Positions 8,743 to 15,660 are shown, counted from the stretch's first letter. The stretch: DNA of 16,632 bases from an uncultured Spartobacteria bacterium (GCA_903919105.1 CAIXGT010000081.1:1-16632), one strand, 5' to 3'. Notes: generated by a model not told the origin, from the letters alone. Numbers and translations are program-made.

Positions 8743-9167
8743 ACAACTCACTTCCCGTAAGTCCCTACGATACCTGCCATGGACTCGTCTATTTCTCCCG
8801 GATGATCGATAAGATTCGCCTGCATGCCGCCGGTCAACTCGGTGCCGATTATGTGCCCAATCTAGGAAAGGGATTTGATGTGCGCTGCTGCTCCCTTCTG
8901 GGAGTGGACTATGATGCTATTGCCGCAGCTGTCGGCTCCATGACGGACGAAGAGGCCTGGGAGTGGGTAGCCAAGAATGGCAAGGCTCCGACCGAGGAGC
9001 AGATCGAGGTCTGGAACGGCTTCATGACCCGCCGCGGTTGGAACGATGATCTGGTTGAGATTCTGGAGAAACGCAAGAAAGAGGGCGGTTTTGAGAACCG
9101 CGCCGATATCCGGACGATGTTTGACTACATCGATGCGGACGAGGGGAGAGCGATCAGATCAAACTGA
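8739..9167 (+). CDS. DUF5069 family protein of unknown function
   Basis: This 142-residue soluble protein has no signal peptide or membrane segment. The sequence matches my recollection of the DUF5069 family: a lead-in YDTCHGLVYFSRMIDKIRLH, then GKGFDVRCC around residues 43-51, a TDEEAWEWV segment, and a VWNGFMTRRGW C-terminal block. No enzymatic signature is visible and the family has no function that I know of. Two adjacent cysteines (CC) follow the GFD motif. The ATG overlaps the lspA stop (ATGA), so it is the third gene of a translationally coupled ileS-lspA operon. The context suggests steady, low-level co-expression with translation and envelope genes but does not prove a shared role. 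A relative with a similar domain is encoded convergently 200 bp downstream. Coding certainty is high; the family name is from memory of the motif pattern. Confidence 0.88.
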   Translation: MNNSLPVSPYDTCHGLVYFSRMIDKIRLHAAGQLGADYVPNLGKGFDVRCCSLLGVDYDAIAAAVGSMTDEEAWEWVAKNGKAPTEEQIEVWNGFMTRRGWNDDLVEILEKRKKEGGFENRADIRTMFDYIDADEGRAIRSN

Positions 9168-9360
9168 ACAGATTTTTATCTGGAACTCAGGAACTCATGA
9201 ATTGAATCAGTTGGTAATTCTTTTCATGAAATAGTTTTTCTTTTTTAAACAGGCATAGCAAAGGTTCTCCGGCGGGGCACAGAGATCCTGTTTATGGAAG
9301 TCAACAAAGGTGAAGGATTTGTAATCAGCAACTCTTTTCCTGAGTTCCTGAGTTCCAAAT
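9166..9360. repeat. Intergenic element with 16-bp octamer-doublet inverted repeats
   Basis: Two copies of the octamer GGAACTCA in tandem (9182-9197) are matched by an exact inverted copy, TGAGTTCCTGAGTTCC, at 9341-9356. Inside lies a second perfect inverted pair, TAAACAGG (9246-9253) and CCTGTTTA (9287-9294), and T-rich runs near 9173-9178 and 9235-9246. The element fills the gap between two convergent genes, so it may act as a bidirectional transcription end. A diverged copy occurs near 13553-13699; both copies share GAACAGA, then TCTGGAACTCA, on the left and CTTCCTGAGTTC-like sequence on the right. No open reading frame worth reporting is inside. Confidence 0.8.
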
Positions 9361-9367
9361 TAATTTC

Positions 9368-9889
9368 TCAGGCTTCTGTTTTTCTGAAGTAGCTCAGGAT
9401 TTTTTCCTGATCGCCATCCGAAGCCCAGACAATCCTGAGGAAGTCGGCGGGATGAAGGTCATGCTCTTTCAGGAAGCGTCGATCTCCTGCGCAGCAGTAC
9501 ATGATCTCATGGCAGAGGCCCCCCTCGAGAAAGCATTGCGCCTTCTTGATGATGCGTGGAAGCCAGGGGATCCCGGAGAGTGATTCGGGCTTCGGCGGGA
9601 GTGTGCCTGCTTCCGTGACCGTGGTGATGGTGACTCTGTGCTGGTGATAGAGAAAGTAATCGCGGCGGGCTGCTGCCATGAGCAGAACGGTGTTCCAGTC
9701 AGGCTCTCCGTAGGAATTCATGTCTTCGGCATAATCGAAGAGATTGATCGGACGCAGACCGATTGATGAGAGAAATGCGGTTTCATCGGCCGAGAAATAA
9801 GATTCGAGATCCCGGTTCCCCTCCTTGTAGAGTTGAACGGCCTTGTCGTAGATCTCGCGTAGAGTGCGTGTCCAGAGATAGGAACTCAT
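9368..9889 (-). CDS. Conserved hypothetical protein with DUF5069-like C-terminal half
   Basis: This 173-residue soluble protein has no signal peptide or membrane segment. I do not recognise the N-terminal half, which starts SSYLWTRTLREIYDKAVQLY and includes an acidic region before GEPDWNTVLLMAAARRDYFLY. The C-terminal half, from about IPWLPRIIKKAQ through CCAGDRRFLKEHDLHPADF to DQEKILSYF, follows the same order as DUF5069: a PR..-K-A helix, a Cys-rich GxDRRF turn, a DF..V helix and an acidic EEI-like end. It is therefore a candidate paralogue of the gene at 8739. ATG 9889 was chosen; an alternative GTG at 9925 would overlap the dodecin gene by 17 bp and add a poorly conserved-looking leader. 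It lies 19 bp downstream of the dodecin gene, so it may end the uvrB-holA-dodecin transcript. No reaction can be assigned. Confidence 0.75.
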   Translation of the reverse strand: MSSYLWTRTLREIYDKAVQLYKEGNRDLESYFSADETAFLSSIGLRPINLFDYAEDMNSYGEPDWNTVLLMAAARRDYFLYHQHRVTITTVTEAGTLPPKPESLSGIPWLPRIIKKAQCFLEGGLCHEIMYCCAGDRRFLKEHDLHPADFLRIVWASDGDQEKILSYFRKTEA

Positions 9890-9908
9890 GTCGGCGTGAG
9901 ATGTTTGA

Positions 9909-10115
9909 CTACTCGAAAGTGGCACCGATCTTCACGGTCACCTGCCAGTGGGCGATCTTACCCTCCTCCAGGTGCGCACGCGTCTCGACGACCTCGAGCC
10001 AGCGTAGGTTTTTCTCGGAGAGCGCCGCCTTGGCCACGGCATTCTGGACGGCATCCTCGATGCTGATGGGGGAGGATCCGACGAGTTCGATTTTTTTGTA
10101 GGTGTGGTTGCTCAT
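9909..10115 (-). CDS. Dodecin, small flavin-binding protein
   Basis: Dodecins are about 70-residue proteins that form hollow dodecamers and sequester flavins such as FMN or riboflavin in the cytoplasm. This 68-residue protein carries the whole family pattern: HTYKKIELVGSSP at the N-terminus, SIEDAVQNAVAKA helix, NLRWLEVVETRAHL with the flavin-stacking tryptophan W36, then the final strand HWQVTVKIGATFE. The ATG at 10115 gives exactly the usual family length; an in-frame GTG at 10151 would add a leader not seen in dodecins. It sits between holA (35 bp upstream) and the DUF5069-like gene (19 bp downstream), in the same direction, so co-transcription is likely. No functional tie to DNA replication is implied. 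No Shine-Dalgarno is visible. Confidence 0.95.
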   Translation of the reverse strand: MSNHTYKKIELVGSSPISIEDAVQNAVAKAALSEKNLRWLEVVETRAHLEEGKIAHWQVTVKIGATFE

Positions 10116-10150
10116 AAGGAAATTATCGGGCCGAAGCACGCTTCTGTCCA

Positions 10151-11278
10151 CTATCGTGGATTTTTTGCCACAATGCGTACGAGTAGTTGGGTCAGAAGCG
10201 TATCCTCCGAGCTTTGGCCGCTGATGAGTTTCTGGTTGGCGTCACGGCAGGCCAGGAATGCCGAGACGAGATGGTCCCGGTCGAATCGTGCTGCGTTCAC
10301 GGCGGCTAGGCCGATGCCGTAGGTATTAAGTGTCCCGTCTTTCTTACGTGGGAGATGTATCGTCTCCTCGGAGCGGAGACGTTTGAGATCGGAGGCAAAG
10401 AACTGCGGTTGAGCCGGTGGGCGCATTTTGTGTCGATCCATCAGATCCTTTGCCATGAGGAGATTGCGAACGGTCGGCACAATGGCGGCCAGCAGGATGC
10501 CAATCGTGTTTTCACCCTGACGGCGGAGTTGAGCAAGCGTATCGAGGCAGAGCGGCAGATTTCGTTTATTGATGGCGTCGCTAAGGTCGAAGATCCCCCC
10601 AGCCCGGGTGAGCGGAACCAGATCGCGGACAAGGCGTTCGGTGATTATCGCGTTCTCACCCGCAGCCGTGGTGAGTTTTGACAGCTCCGCATCCAGTTGG
10701 CCTAAGTTGGCGCCTACACGGGTGGTCAGTACAACGGCGGCCTGATGTTCCATTTTGACTCCCCGATCACGGCACCGGTCGATGACCCAGTCGATGAGAT
10801 CCTCCTCTGTCGCCCCAAAGCCGAAATCCGGTTTATCGCAGAGCGTTGTTGAGGCAATCTCCGAGATTTTCTTATAGAAGGATTTTCGTTTGTCCGGCTC
10901 AGGCGCACTAATCAGGAGGGTGATGCCCACTGGAAGTCCCTCTTCCAATACCTTCAGTAGTTTTTCCAGCGCATCTTGCACCGCTTCGGAGCGTCCCTGC
11001 ACGGTATCCTTCAGGAAGGTGACACCCTTCATCCAGACGAGTTTTTCTCCAAACATCGGAATAGTCAGGATTCCCTGAATGGTGCTTGCCACCATCTCGA
11101 TCGAGCAGTCGACCGTATCGGCCGGGGCCTCGATGACCTCCAGTCCGAATTCTCCGCCATCAGCAGGAGCCAGCTTCGCGGCAAGTCCCTGGGCTGTACG
11201 GCGCACCTCCGCCTCGTCACTTCCAGACACGAAATGCAGATTCGGGTTCTTGGCTGCTGGGGCTTTGCGGGTGGCCAT
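10151..11278 (-). CDS. holA: DNA polymerase III subunit delta
   Basis: HolA is the delta subunit of the clamp loader; it opens the beta sliding clamp so that it can be placed on primed DNA. The 375 residues follow the family: an N-terminal LHFVSGSDEAEV strand-turn replacing the ATP loop, the ILTIPMFGEKLVWMKGV segment that leads to the clamp-binding region, the central DLIDWVIDRCRDRGVKM helices, LGQLDAELSKLTT, and the C-terminal collar-type helices RQGENTIGILLAAIVPTVRNLLMAK. As usual for delta, there is no Walker motif. A short Ala/Lys-rich N-terminal tail (MATRKAPAAKNP) precedes the conserved part. It starts 44 bp after the uvrB stop, the gap holding a short tandem repeat, so it is probably in the uvrB transcript. 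Assignment is by motif pattern; the family is poorly conserved, but length and order agree. Confidence 0.92.
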   Translation of the reverse strand: MATRKAPAAKNPNLHFVSGSDEAEVRRTAQGLAAKLAPADGGEFGLEVIEAPADTVDCSIEMVASTIQGILTIPMFGEKLVWMKGVTFLKDTVQGRSEAVQDALEKLLKVLEEGLPVGITLLISAPEPDKRKSFYKKISEIASTTLCDKPDFGFGATEEDLIDWVIDRCRDRGVKMEHQAAVVLTTRVGANLGQLDAELSKLTTAAGENAIITERLVRDLVPLTRAGGIFDLSDAINKRNLPLCLDTLAQLRRQGENTIGILLAAIVPTVRNLLMAKDLMDRHKMRPPAQPQFFASDLKRLRSEETIHLPRKKDGTLNTYGIGLAAVNAARFDRDHLVSAFLACRDANQKLISGQSSEDTLLTQLLVRIVAKNPR

Positions 11279-11286
11279 CTCTATAA

Positions 11287-11321
11287 GGCTGAAGTCTGAA
11301 GGCTAAAGGCTGAAGTATAAA
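11287..11321. repeat. Tandem 7-bp mini-repeat between uvrB and holA
   Basis: Consecutive heptamers read GGCTGAA, GTCTGAA, GGCTAAA, GGCTGAA and a decayed GTATAAA on the plus strand. As a result the 11-mer AAGGCTGAAGT appears twice, at 11285-11295 and 11306-11316, 21 bp apart. It fills nearly all of the 44-bp gap between the uvrB stop and the holA start. It may be a dispersed genomic repeat or a slippage product; no promoter or terminator is obvious in it. Confidence 0.75.
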
Positions 11322-11322
11322 C

Positions 11323-13473
11323 TTACCTCCTCCATCCTTTTTTCGACTTGGCGGGTTTATCCTTTGTCTTGGGACGGTTGGTCATGGAGGTGGTGACGGC
11401 GCCTCCTCCTTTGAGCTCCATGATCTGGTCGCGCAGGAGGGCGGCGCGTTCGTACTCGAGCTTCTTGGAGGCCTCCTTCATCTCGCCCTCCAGTTCTTTG
11501 ATCAGGCTGGTCACGTCAAGAGGCTGCTCCTGCACGCGCGCCGACTCTGCGTCCTCTCCCTCAAGAATCACGCGGAGACTCTCCTGCACGGGGCGCTTCA
11601 CGCTGTGAGGGGTGATGCCGTGTTCTCGATTATGATCCATCTGGCGGCGGCGCCGATCCTCGGTGACCTCGAGGAGATCGCGGATACTTCCGGTGATCTT
11701 ATCGGCGAAGAGGACGACCTCGCCGTTCACATGACGGGCGGCACGGCCTGCCGTCTGGATTAGGGAGGTACGGCTGCGGAGGAAGCCCTCTTTATCGGCA
11801 TCCAGAACGCAGACAAGGCTGACCTCGGGGAGATCGAGTCCCTCGCGCAACAGATTGATCCCGACCAGTATATCGAATTCCCCCGAGCGAAGTGAGCGCA
11901 GGATCTCGACGCGCTCGATGGTGTCGATATCACTGTGCAGGTAGCGAACCTTGAGTCCCACATCCTTGAGGTAGTCGGTAAGATCTTCGGCCGTGCGTTT
12001 GGTGAGTGTGGTAATCAGTACTCGTTCGCCGATTTCCACTCGACAACGGCAGAGCTCAATAGTCTCGTCGATCTGCCCCTTGAGCGGGCGGATCATGATG
12101 CGGGGGTCGAGCAAGCCTGTGGGCCGGATGATCTGCTCCACGATGAGCTGTGAACCCGGCGTGGAGGTATCGAGCTCCTCATTGGCGGCATTCGGCTTGA
12201 TTAGGGAGAGGGGAATGGGCTGCGCCTGGAGCGTGGCCAGGTCGACGAAGCCGGTATTGCCCACCACGCTGTTGCGCAGTTCCAGGGGTGCCGGAGTCGC
12301 ACTGATGTAAAGCCCCTGTCCAGTCGTCTGCATGAACTCGCCGAAGTTCAACGGGCGGTTGTCGAGAGCGCTGGGTAAGCGAAAACCATATTCCACCAGA
12401 GTCATCTTGCGGGCCCTGTCCCCTGCATACATTCCCCCGACCTGAGGCAAGGTGGCATGGGATTCGTCCACCATCAGGAGTGTGTCCTCCGGCAGGAAGT
12501 CCATCAGCGTGTAGGGGCGGACTCCGGGATCGCGCCCAGTAAGGTGACGCGAGTAGTTCTCGATGCCGTTGCAGTAGCCCATCTCCTGCATCATCTCGAG
12601 GTCGTATTCGGTGCGCATTTTCAGTCTCTGCGCCTCTAGGTACTTGCCATTCTCTTCGAAGAACGCCACCCGCTCCACCATCTCCGTCCTGATACTCCTC
12701 ATGGCCGACTGCATCTTATCCTTGGGAGTCACGAACTGTTTCGCGGGGAAAAGTGTAAGGTGAGTCAGGTCACCTCGTGATCGGCCGGTGAGGGGGTCGA
12801 AGAGGGCCATTCTGTCGACCTCGTCGCCGAAGAACTCGATCCGCACCGCCTCCTCGTCGTTCTGGGCGGGGAAGATCTCCACCACGTCGCCGCGGACGCG
12901 GAACTTGCCCCGGGCGAACTCGATCTCGTTCCGCTCGTAGAGCATCTCGACGATCCGTTTCAGCACCTCTTCGCGGGTGATCCGGTCTCCCTTCTTGAGG
13001 GTCATGACCATCTGCATAAAATCCTCCGGCGAAGCCAGGCCGTAGATGCAGGAGACGCTGGAGACCACGATCACATCGCGTCGCGTCAGCAGGGAACTGG
13101 TTGTCGAGAGGCGCAGGCGCTCGATCTCCTCGTTGATTGAGCTGTCCTTCTCGATGTACGTGTCGGAGCGAGGGATGTAGGCCTCCGGCTGATAGTAGTC
13201 GAAGTAGCTGACGAAGTACTCGACGGCGTTGTTTGGGAAGAACTGCTTGAACTCCGAGTAGAGTTGGGCGGCCAGCGTCTTGTTATGCGACATGATCAGC
13301 GTCGGCCGATCCAGATTCTGAATAATGTTGGCCGCCGTGAAGGTCTTTCCTGAGCCGGTCACCCCGAGGAGCGTCTGGTGACGGTTCCCCATCCGGATCG
13401 AGCGGGTCAACTTCTCGATCGCCTGAGCTTGGTCGCCCTGGGGCTTGTAATCGGATCTCAGGTCAAAAGGCAT
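11323..13473 (-). CDS. uvrB: UvrABC excinuclease subunit B
   Basis: UvrB is the damage-verifying helicase-like subunit of nucleotide excision repair; UvrA loads it and UvrC then cuts. The 716 residues contain Walker A GVTGSGKT (37-44), the DNA-gripping beta-hairpin region SYFDYYQPEAYIP, the DESH box LLMVDESHATLPQ, motif V/VI GINLLREGLDLPEVSLVCVLDADKEG and QTAGRAARH, and a C-terminal UVR domain (LIKELEGEMKEASKKLEYERAALLRDQI) that contacts UvrC. Between SATPAPLELRNS and IVEQIIRPTGLLDP there is an extra block of about 40 residues (403-442) compared with the standard enzyme, where only a few residues join these motifs. Catalytic motifs on both sides are intact, so the protein should be active. 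The start MPFDLRSDYKPQGDQ fits the family. It diverges from mqnE across a 272-bp region and heads a minus-strand gene run including holA. No good Shine-Dalgarno is seen. Confidence 0.97.
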   Translation of the reverse strand: MPFDLRSDYKPQGDQAQAIEKLTRSIRMGNRHQTLLGVTGSGKTFTAANIIQNLDRPTLIMSHNKTLAAQLYSEFKQFFPNNAVEYFVSYFDYYQPEAYIPRSDTYIEKDSSINEEIERLRLSTTSSLLTRRDVIVVSSVSCIYGLASPEDFMQMVMTLKKGDRITREEVLKRIVEMLYERNEIEFARGKFRVRGDVVEIFPAQNDEEAVRIEFFGDEVDRMALFDPLTGRSRGDLTHLTLFPAKQFVTPKDKMQSAMRSIRTEMVERVAFFEENGKYLEAQRLKMRTEYDLEMMQEMGYCNGIENYSRHLTGRDPGVRPYTLMDFLPEDTLLMVDESHATLPQVGGMYAGDRARKMTLVEYGFRLPSALDNRPLNFGEFMQTTGQGLYISATPAPLELRNSVVGNTGFVDLATLQAQPIPLSLIKPNAANEELDTSTPGSQLIVEQIIRPTGLLDPRIMIRPLKGQIDETIELCRCRVEIGERVLITTLTKRTAEDLTDYLKDVGLKVRYLHSDIDTIERVEILRSLRSGEFDILVGINLLREGLDLPEVSLVCVLDADKEGFLRSRTSLIQTAGRAARHVNGEVVLFADKITGSIRDLLEVTEDRRRRQMDHNREHGITPHSVKRPVQESLRVILEGEDAESARVQEQPLDVTSLIKELEGEMKEASKKLEYERAALLRDQIMELKGGGAVTTSMTNRPKTKDKPAKSKKGWRR

Positions 13474-13552
13474 CGGGCGGAAAGTAAGAAGGCGAAAGGT
13501 TTAAGGGGAAAACATGGAGTATCTCCTCAAATTCGTGTCTGCGCAACTGATG

Positions 13553-13699
13553 GAACAGAAACATAATCTGGAACTCATGAACTCAGGAGACAGATGATAA
13601 ATGGAATCTGTTCGCTAGCGCCAATCGATAGAAGTGATTGGGAATGTTCTGGATTTAGAACAGCAGTCGCTTTCACTCAATTCTTCCTGAGTTCTCCGG
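13553..13699. repeat. Second, diverged copy of the GGAACTCA intergenic element
   Basis: The left part reads GAACAGA, then TCTGGAACTCATGAACTCA (13567-13585), matching the start of the 9166-9360 element with the G of the second octamer changed to T. GAACTCAGGA (13579-13588) pairs exactly with TCCTGAGTTC (13685-13694). The interior holds two smaller inverted pairs, CCAATC/GATTGG (13621-13626 and 13636-13641) and TGTTCT/AGAACA. It lies in the divergent uvrB-mqnE gap, so here it cannot be a simple terminator for convergent genes. Confidence 0.7.
13645..13662. promoter_or_regulatory. Perfect palindrome in the divergent uvrB-mqnE gap, possible operator
   Basis: TGTTCT (13645-13650) and AGAACA (13657-13662) form exact inverted half-sites around a 6-base GGATTT centre. 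The site is 172 bp upstream of uvrB and about 84 bp upstream of mqnE. TGTTC/GAACA half-sites resemble the LexA motif I recall for Verrucomicrobia, but that motif has a 4-base spacer between the 5-base half-sites, while this one has 8. An SOS role for uvrB would fit, but this site is also inside the repeat element and may only be one of its hairpins. Confidence 0.35.
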
Positions 13700-13745
13700 A
13701 TTCGACTCTGGCGATTCGCTCGGGGCTGTTATAGAGTGAAGTCTC

Positions 13746-14885
13746 ATGAACAAGCGTCTGCTAGATCCTGCCCTTTTACCGATCCTCGAGAAAGTCGAGG
13801 CCGGGGAGCGCCTGAGCGGGGAGGAGGGGGTGTCCCTCTATGCTACCCGCGATCTAAACGGCCTCGGCTATCTGGCCAATATCGTTCGGGAGCGCAAGAA
13901 TGGGAATGTGGCGACCTATGTCTTCAACCGTTACATCAACTACTCCAATGTCTGTATTCTAAGCTGCCAGTTCTGCGCCTTCAGCGCCAAGAAAAGGGAT
14001 GACCATGCCTTCGAAATGGCGATCTCCGATGTCGCGGCCAAGACCAAAGAAGCCTGGGAGAACGGTGCCACGGAGATCCACATGGTAGGGGGACTTCACC
14101 CGACCCTGCCGGCCTCTTGGTATCTTGATCTCCTAAAGGCTATGAGAGAGGCGGCTCCCGGCATTCACCTGAAGGCCTTTACTGCCATCGAGATCCGCCA
14201 TCTCTCCGACCGTATCTTCAAGAAGCCCGTTCAAAAGACCTTGGAAATCCTCCGAGACGCCGGTCTGAATGCTCTCACCGGGGGAGGTGCCGAGATCTTC
14301 GACCAACAGGTCAGGGATACCATCTGCCGTGGCAAGGAGACCGGCGAGGAGTGGCTGGAGGTTCACCGCACATGGCATAAGATGGGTCAGCGGAGTACTG
14401 CCACGATGCTCTATGGCCATGTGGAGACGGCAGAGCATAGGATTGACCATCTCCTGAAGCTTCGCGGTCTTCAGGATGAGACCCAGGGATTTACCGGATT
14501 CATCCCGTTTGCCTTTGTTCCTGAGACAACCGAACTCGCCCATATCCGACCTGCCTGCTCTACGGATGAACTGAAGAATCTGGCCATCTCGCGTCTCATG
14601 CTCGACAACTTTGATCACATCACCGGCTACTGGGTAAGTCTTGGGCTTCCTTTGGCCTCCATCGCCCTGAACTACGGGGTCGATGACCTCCACGGAACCA
14701 TTCAGGAGGAGAAGATTTTTCACATGGCTGGTGCCAAGACCCCTCAGCAGCAGACCATTGTTGCCATGGAGAAGGCTATTCGTGAAGCCGGTAGGGAACC
14801 GATGCAGCGCGATACCTTCTACCATAGAATAGAGTCAACCTCACCGCGGACGGCTTCTGTTGCCGAGTTTACAGCAGGAGTATGA
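13746..14885 (+). CDS. mqnE: Aminofutalosine synthase (radical SAM)
   Basis: MqnE catalyses the second step of the futalosine route to menaquinone, joining 3-[(1-carboxyvinyl)oxy]benzoate and the adenosyl radical from SAM to give aminofutalosine. The 379-residue protein has the radical SAM cluster motif CxxxCxxC at C70, C74 and C77 (NYSNVCILSCQFCAF), the SAM-binding glycine motif HMVGGLHP, and GGGAEIF at 179-185, typical of the MqnE/MqnC branch. The lack of a dehypoxanthine-futalosine-cyclase pattern, and direct coupling to mqnA, favour MqnE over MqnC. The ATG at 13746 starts the conserved N-terminus; a weak purine stretch (AGAGTGAAG) lies just upstream. Its TGA overlaps the ATG of mqnA (ATGA). 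The promoter should lie in the 272-bp gap shared with uvrB, but no confident -35/-10 pair could be picked. Confidence 0.93.
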   Translation: MNKRLLDPALLPILEKVEAGERLSGEEGVSLYATRDLNGLGYLANIVRERKNGNVATYVFNRYINYSNVCILSCQFCAFSAKKRDDHAFEMAISDVAAKTKEAWENGATEIHMVGGLHPTLPASWYLDLLKAMREAAPGIHLKAFTAIEIRHLSDRIFKKPVQKTLEILRDAGLNALTGGGAEIFDQQVRDTICRGKETGEEWLEVHRTWHKMGQRSTATMLYGHVETAEHRIDHLLKLRGLQDETQGFTGFIPFAFVPETTELAHIRPACSTDELKNLAISRLMLDNFDHITGYWVSLGLPLASIALNYGVDDLHGTIQEEKIFHMAGAKTPQQQTIVAMEKAIREAGREPMQRDTFYHRIESTSPRTASVAEFTAGV

Positions 14886-15649
14886 GCTTAGCTCGGATCG
14901 GGTGCGTTCCTTATCTGAATGCCCGACCGCTTTTAGTGGGACTTAGGGGGTTATCCTTGCCAATTAGAGAGTTGGTTCCTGCAAAGTTAGGTGAGGCTTT
15001 TCAGGCAGGCGAATTTGATGCGGCTCTACTCTCATCCATCGATGTTATTTCGCAGGAGAATCCTCAAGCTGTTGATGGTGTCTCGATCTCATCCCGGGGC
15101 AATGTCCATAGCGTGATTCTAGCCTACGAGGGGGATCTCAAGAGGATTGAAAGTGTGGTTCTAGACCCTGCCTCTCATACCTCCAATGCACTGCTGCGGA
15201 TTGTGCTTGAGGAATTTCATGGAATCTTACCTGAGTATGTCCAATCTAATTCTGTCGAATCTAAAAATTTGGCCTGTCTGATGATTGGGGATCCCGCTCT
15301 CTTATTCAGGAAAACAGCCCTTGGTTCAGAGATGCAATTTCTAGATCTAGGTGGGGAGTGGTTTCGAAATACAGGTCTTCCCTTTGTATTTGCCATGTGG
15401 TCACTTAAGTCTGATTATATGAAAAAAAAGGAGTTATCAGAGCAGCTCCGCAGTGCTAAGCGTCTCGGACTTGAGCATCGTTCAGCAATCGCCGCACTGG
15501 AAGCCGATCCCGACTTCTCATTGCACTATCTCACCGAGTTGATCCGCTATGATTTGGGAGATAGGGAGAAAGCTGGACTCACTCTTTTCGGGGAGTTCTT
15601 GAGAAAAAAAGAGATTACTAAAGTTAACAATAAAATAATTTATTATTAA
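14882..15649 (+). CDS. mqnA: Chorismate dehydratase
   Basis: MqnA removes water from chorismate to make 3-[(1-carboxyvinyl)oxy]benzoate, the substrate of MqnE, so the two coupled genes encode the first two steps of the futalosine pathway. The 255-residue protein resembles periplasmic-binding-protein folds without a signal peptide. Family motifs include IGCVPYLNARPL at the N-terminus, FDAALLSSIDV, the SHTSNALLRIVL segment and LMIGDPALLF, followed by DLGGEWFRNTGLPFVFAMW. The ATG overlaps the mqnE TGA; an AGGAG lies only one base before it, too close for ideal spacing. The base composition drops sharply compared with mqnE (one 60-base line in each counted by hand: 43 versus 62 percent GC), and the C-terminus ends in a Lys/Asn/Ile-rich tail. 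The later steps (mqnB, C, D) are not in this window. Confidence 0.93.
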   Translation: MSLARIGCVPYLNARPLLVGLRGLSLPIRELVPAKLGEAFQAGEFDAALLSSIDVISQENPQAVDGVSISSRGNVHSVILAYEGDLKRIESVVLDPASHTSNALLRIVLEEFHGILPEYVQSNSVESKNLACLMIGDPALLFRKTALGSEMQFLDLGGEWFRNTGLPFVFAMWSLKSDYMKKKELSEQLRSAKRLGLEHRSAIAALEADPDFSLHYLTELIRYDLGDREKAGLTLFGEFLRKKEITKVNNKIIYY

Positions 15650-15650
15650 C
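15623..15650. repeat. AT-rich imperfect inverted repeat spanning the mqnA stop
   Basis: GTTAACAATAAA (15623-15634) and TTTATTATTAAC (15639-15650) are inverted copies with one mismatch in 12 and a 4-base loop. The mqnA TAA lies inside the right arm. The stem is nearly all A-T, so it would be a weak transcription terminator; a protein-binding palindrome ahead of the next gene is the alternative. Confidence 0.55.
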
Positions 15651-15654
15651 TTAA

Positions 15655-15660
15655 TATAAT
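15655..15660 (+). promoter_or_regulatory. Possible -10 element (TATAAT) for the small exported protein gene
   Basis: An exact TATAAT lies 8 bases before the ATG at 15669, in very AT-rich DNA. No -35 box is visible at normal spacing. If used, transcription would begin at or next to the start codon, giving a leaderless or nearly leaderless message. Chance occurrence in AT-rich sequence is a serious alternative. Confidence 0.25.

Noticed and set aside
9166..9360. CRISPR array or insertion sequence
   Set aside because: The repeats are inverted, not regularly spaced direct repeats, and no transposase frame lies inside or nearby.
10355..10681. Plus-strand open frame of 108 residues
   Set aside because: It lies wholly antisense within holA, which has a full family match, and shows no recognisable domain.
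15623..15650. Strong rho-independent terminator after mqnA
   Set aside because: The stem is almost entirely A-T with one mismatch, overlaps the stop codon and lacks a following T-run.
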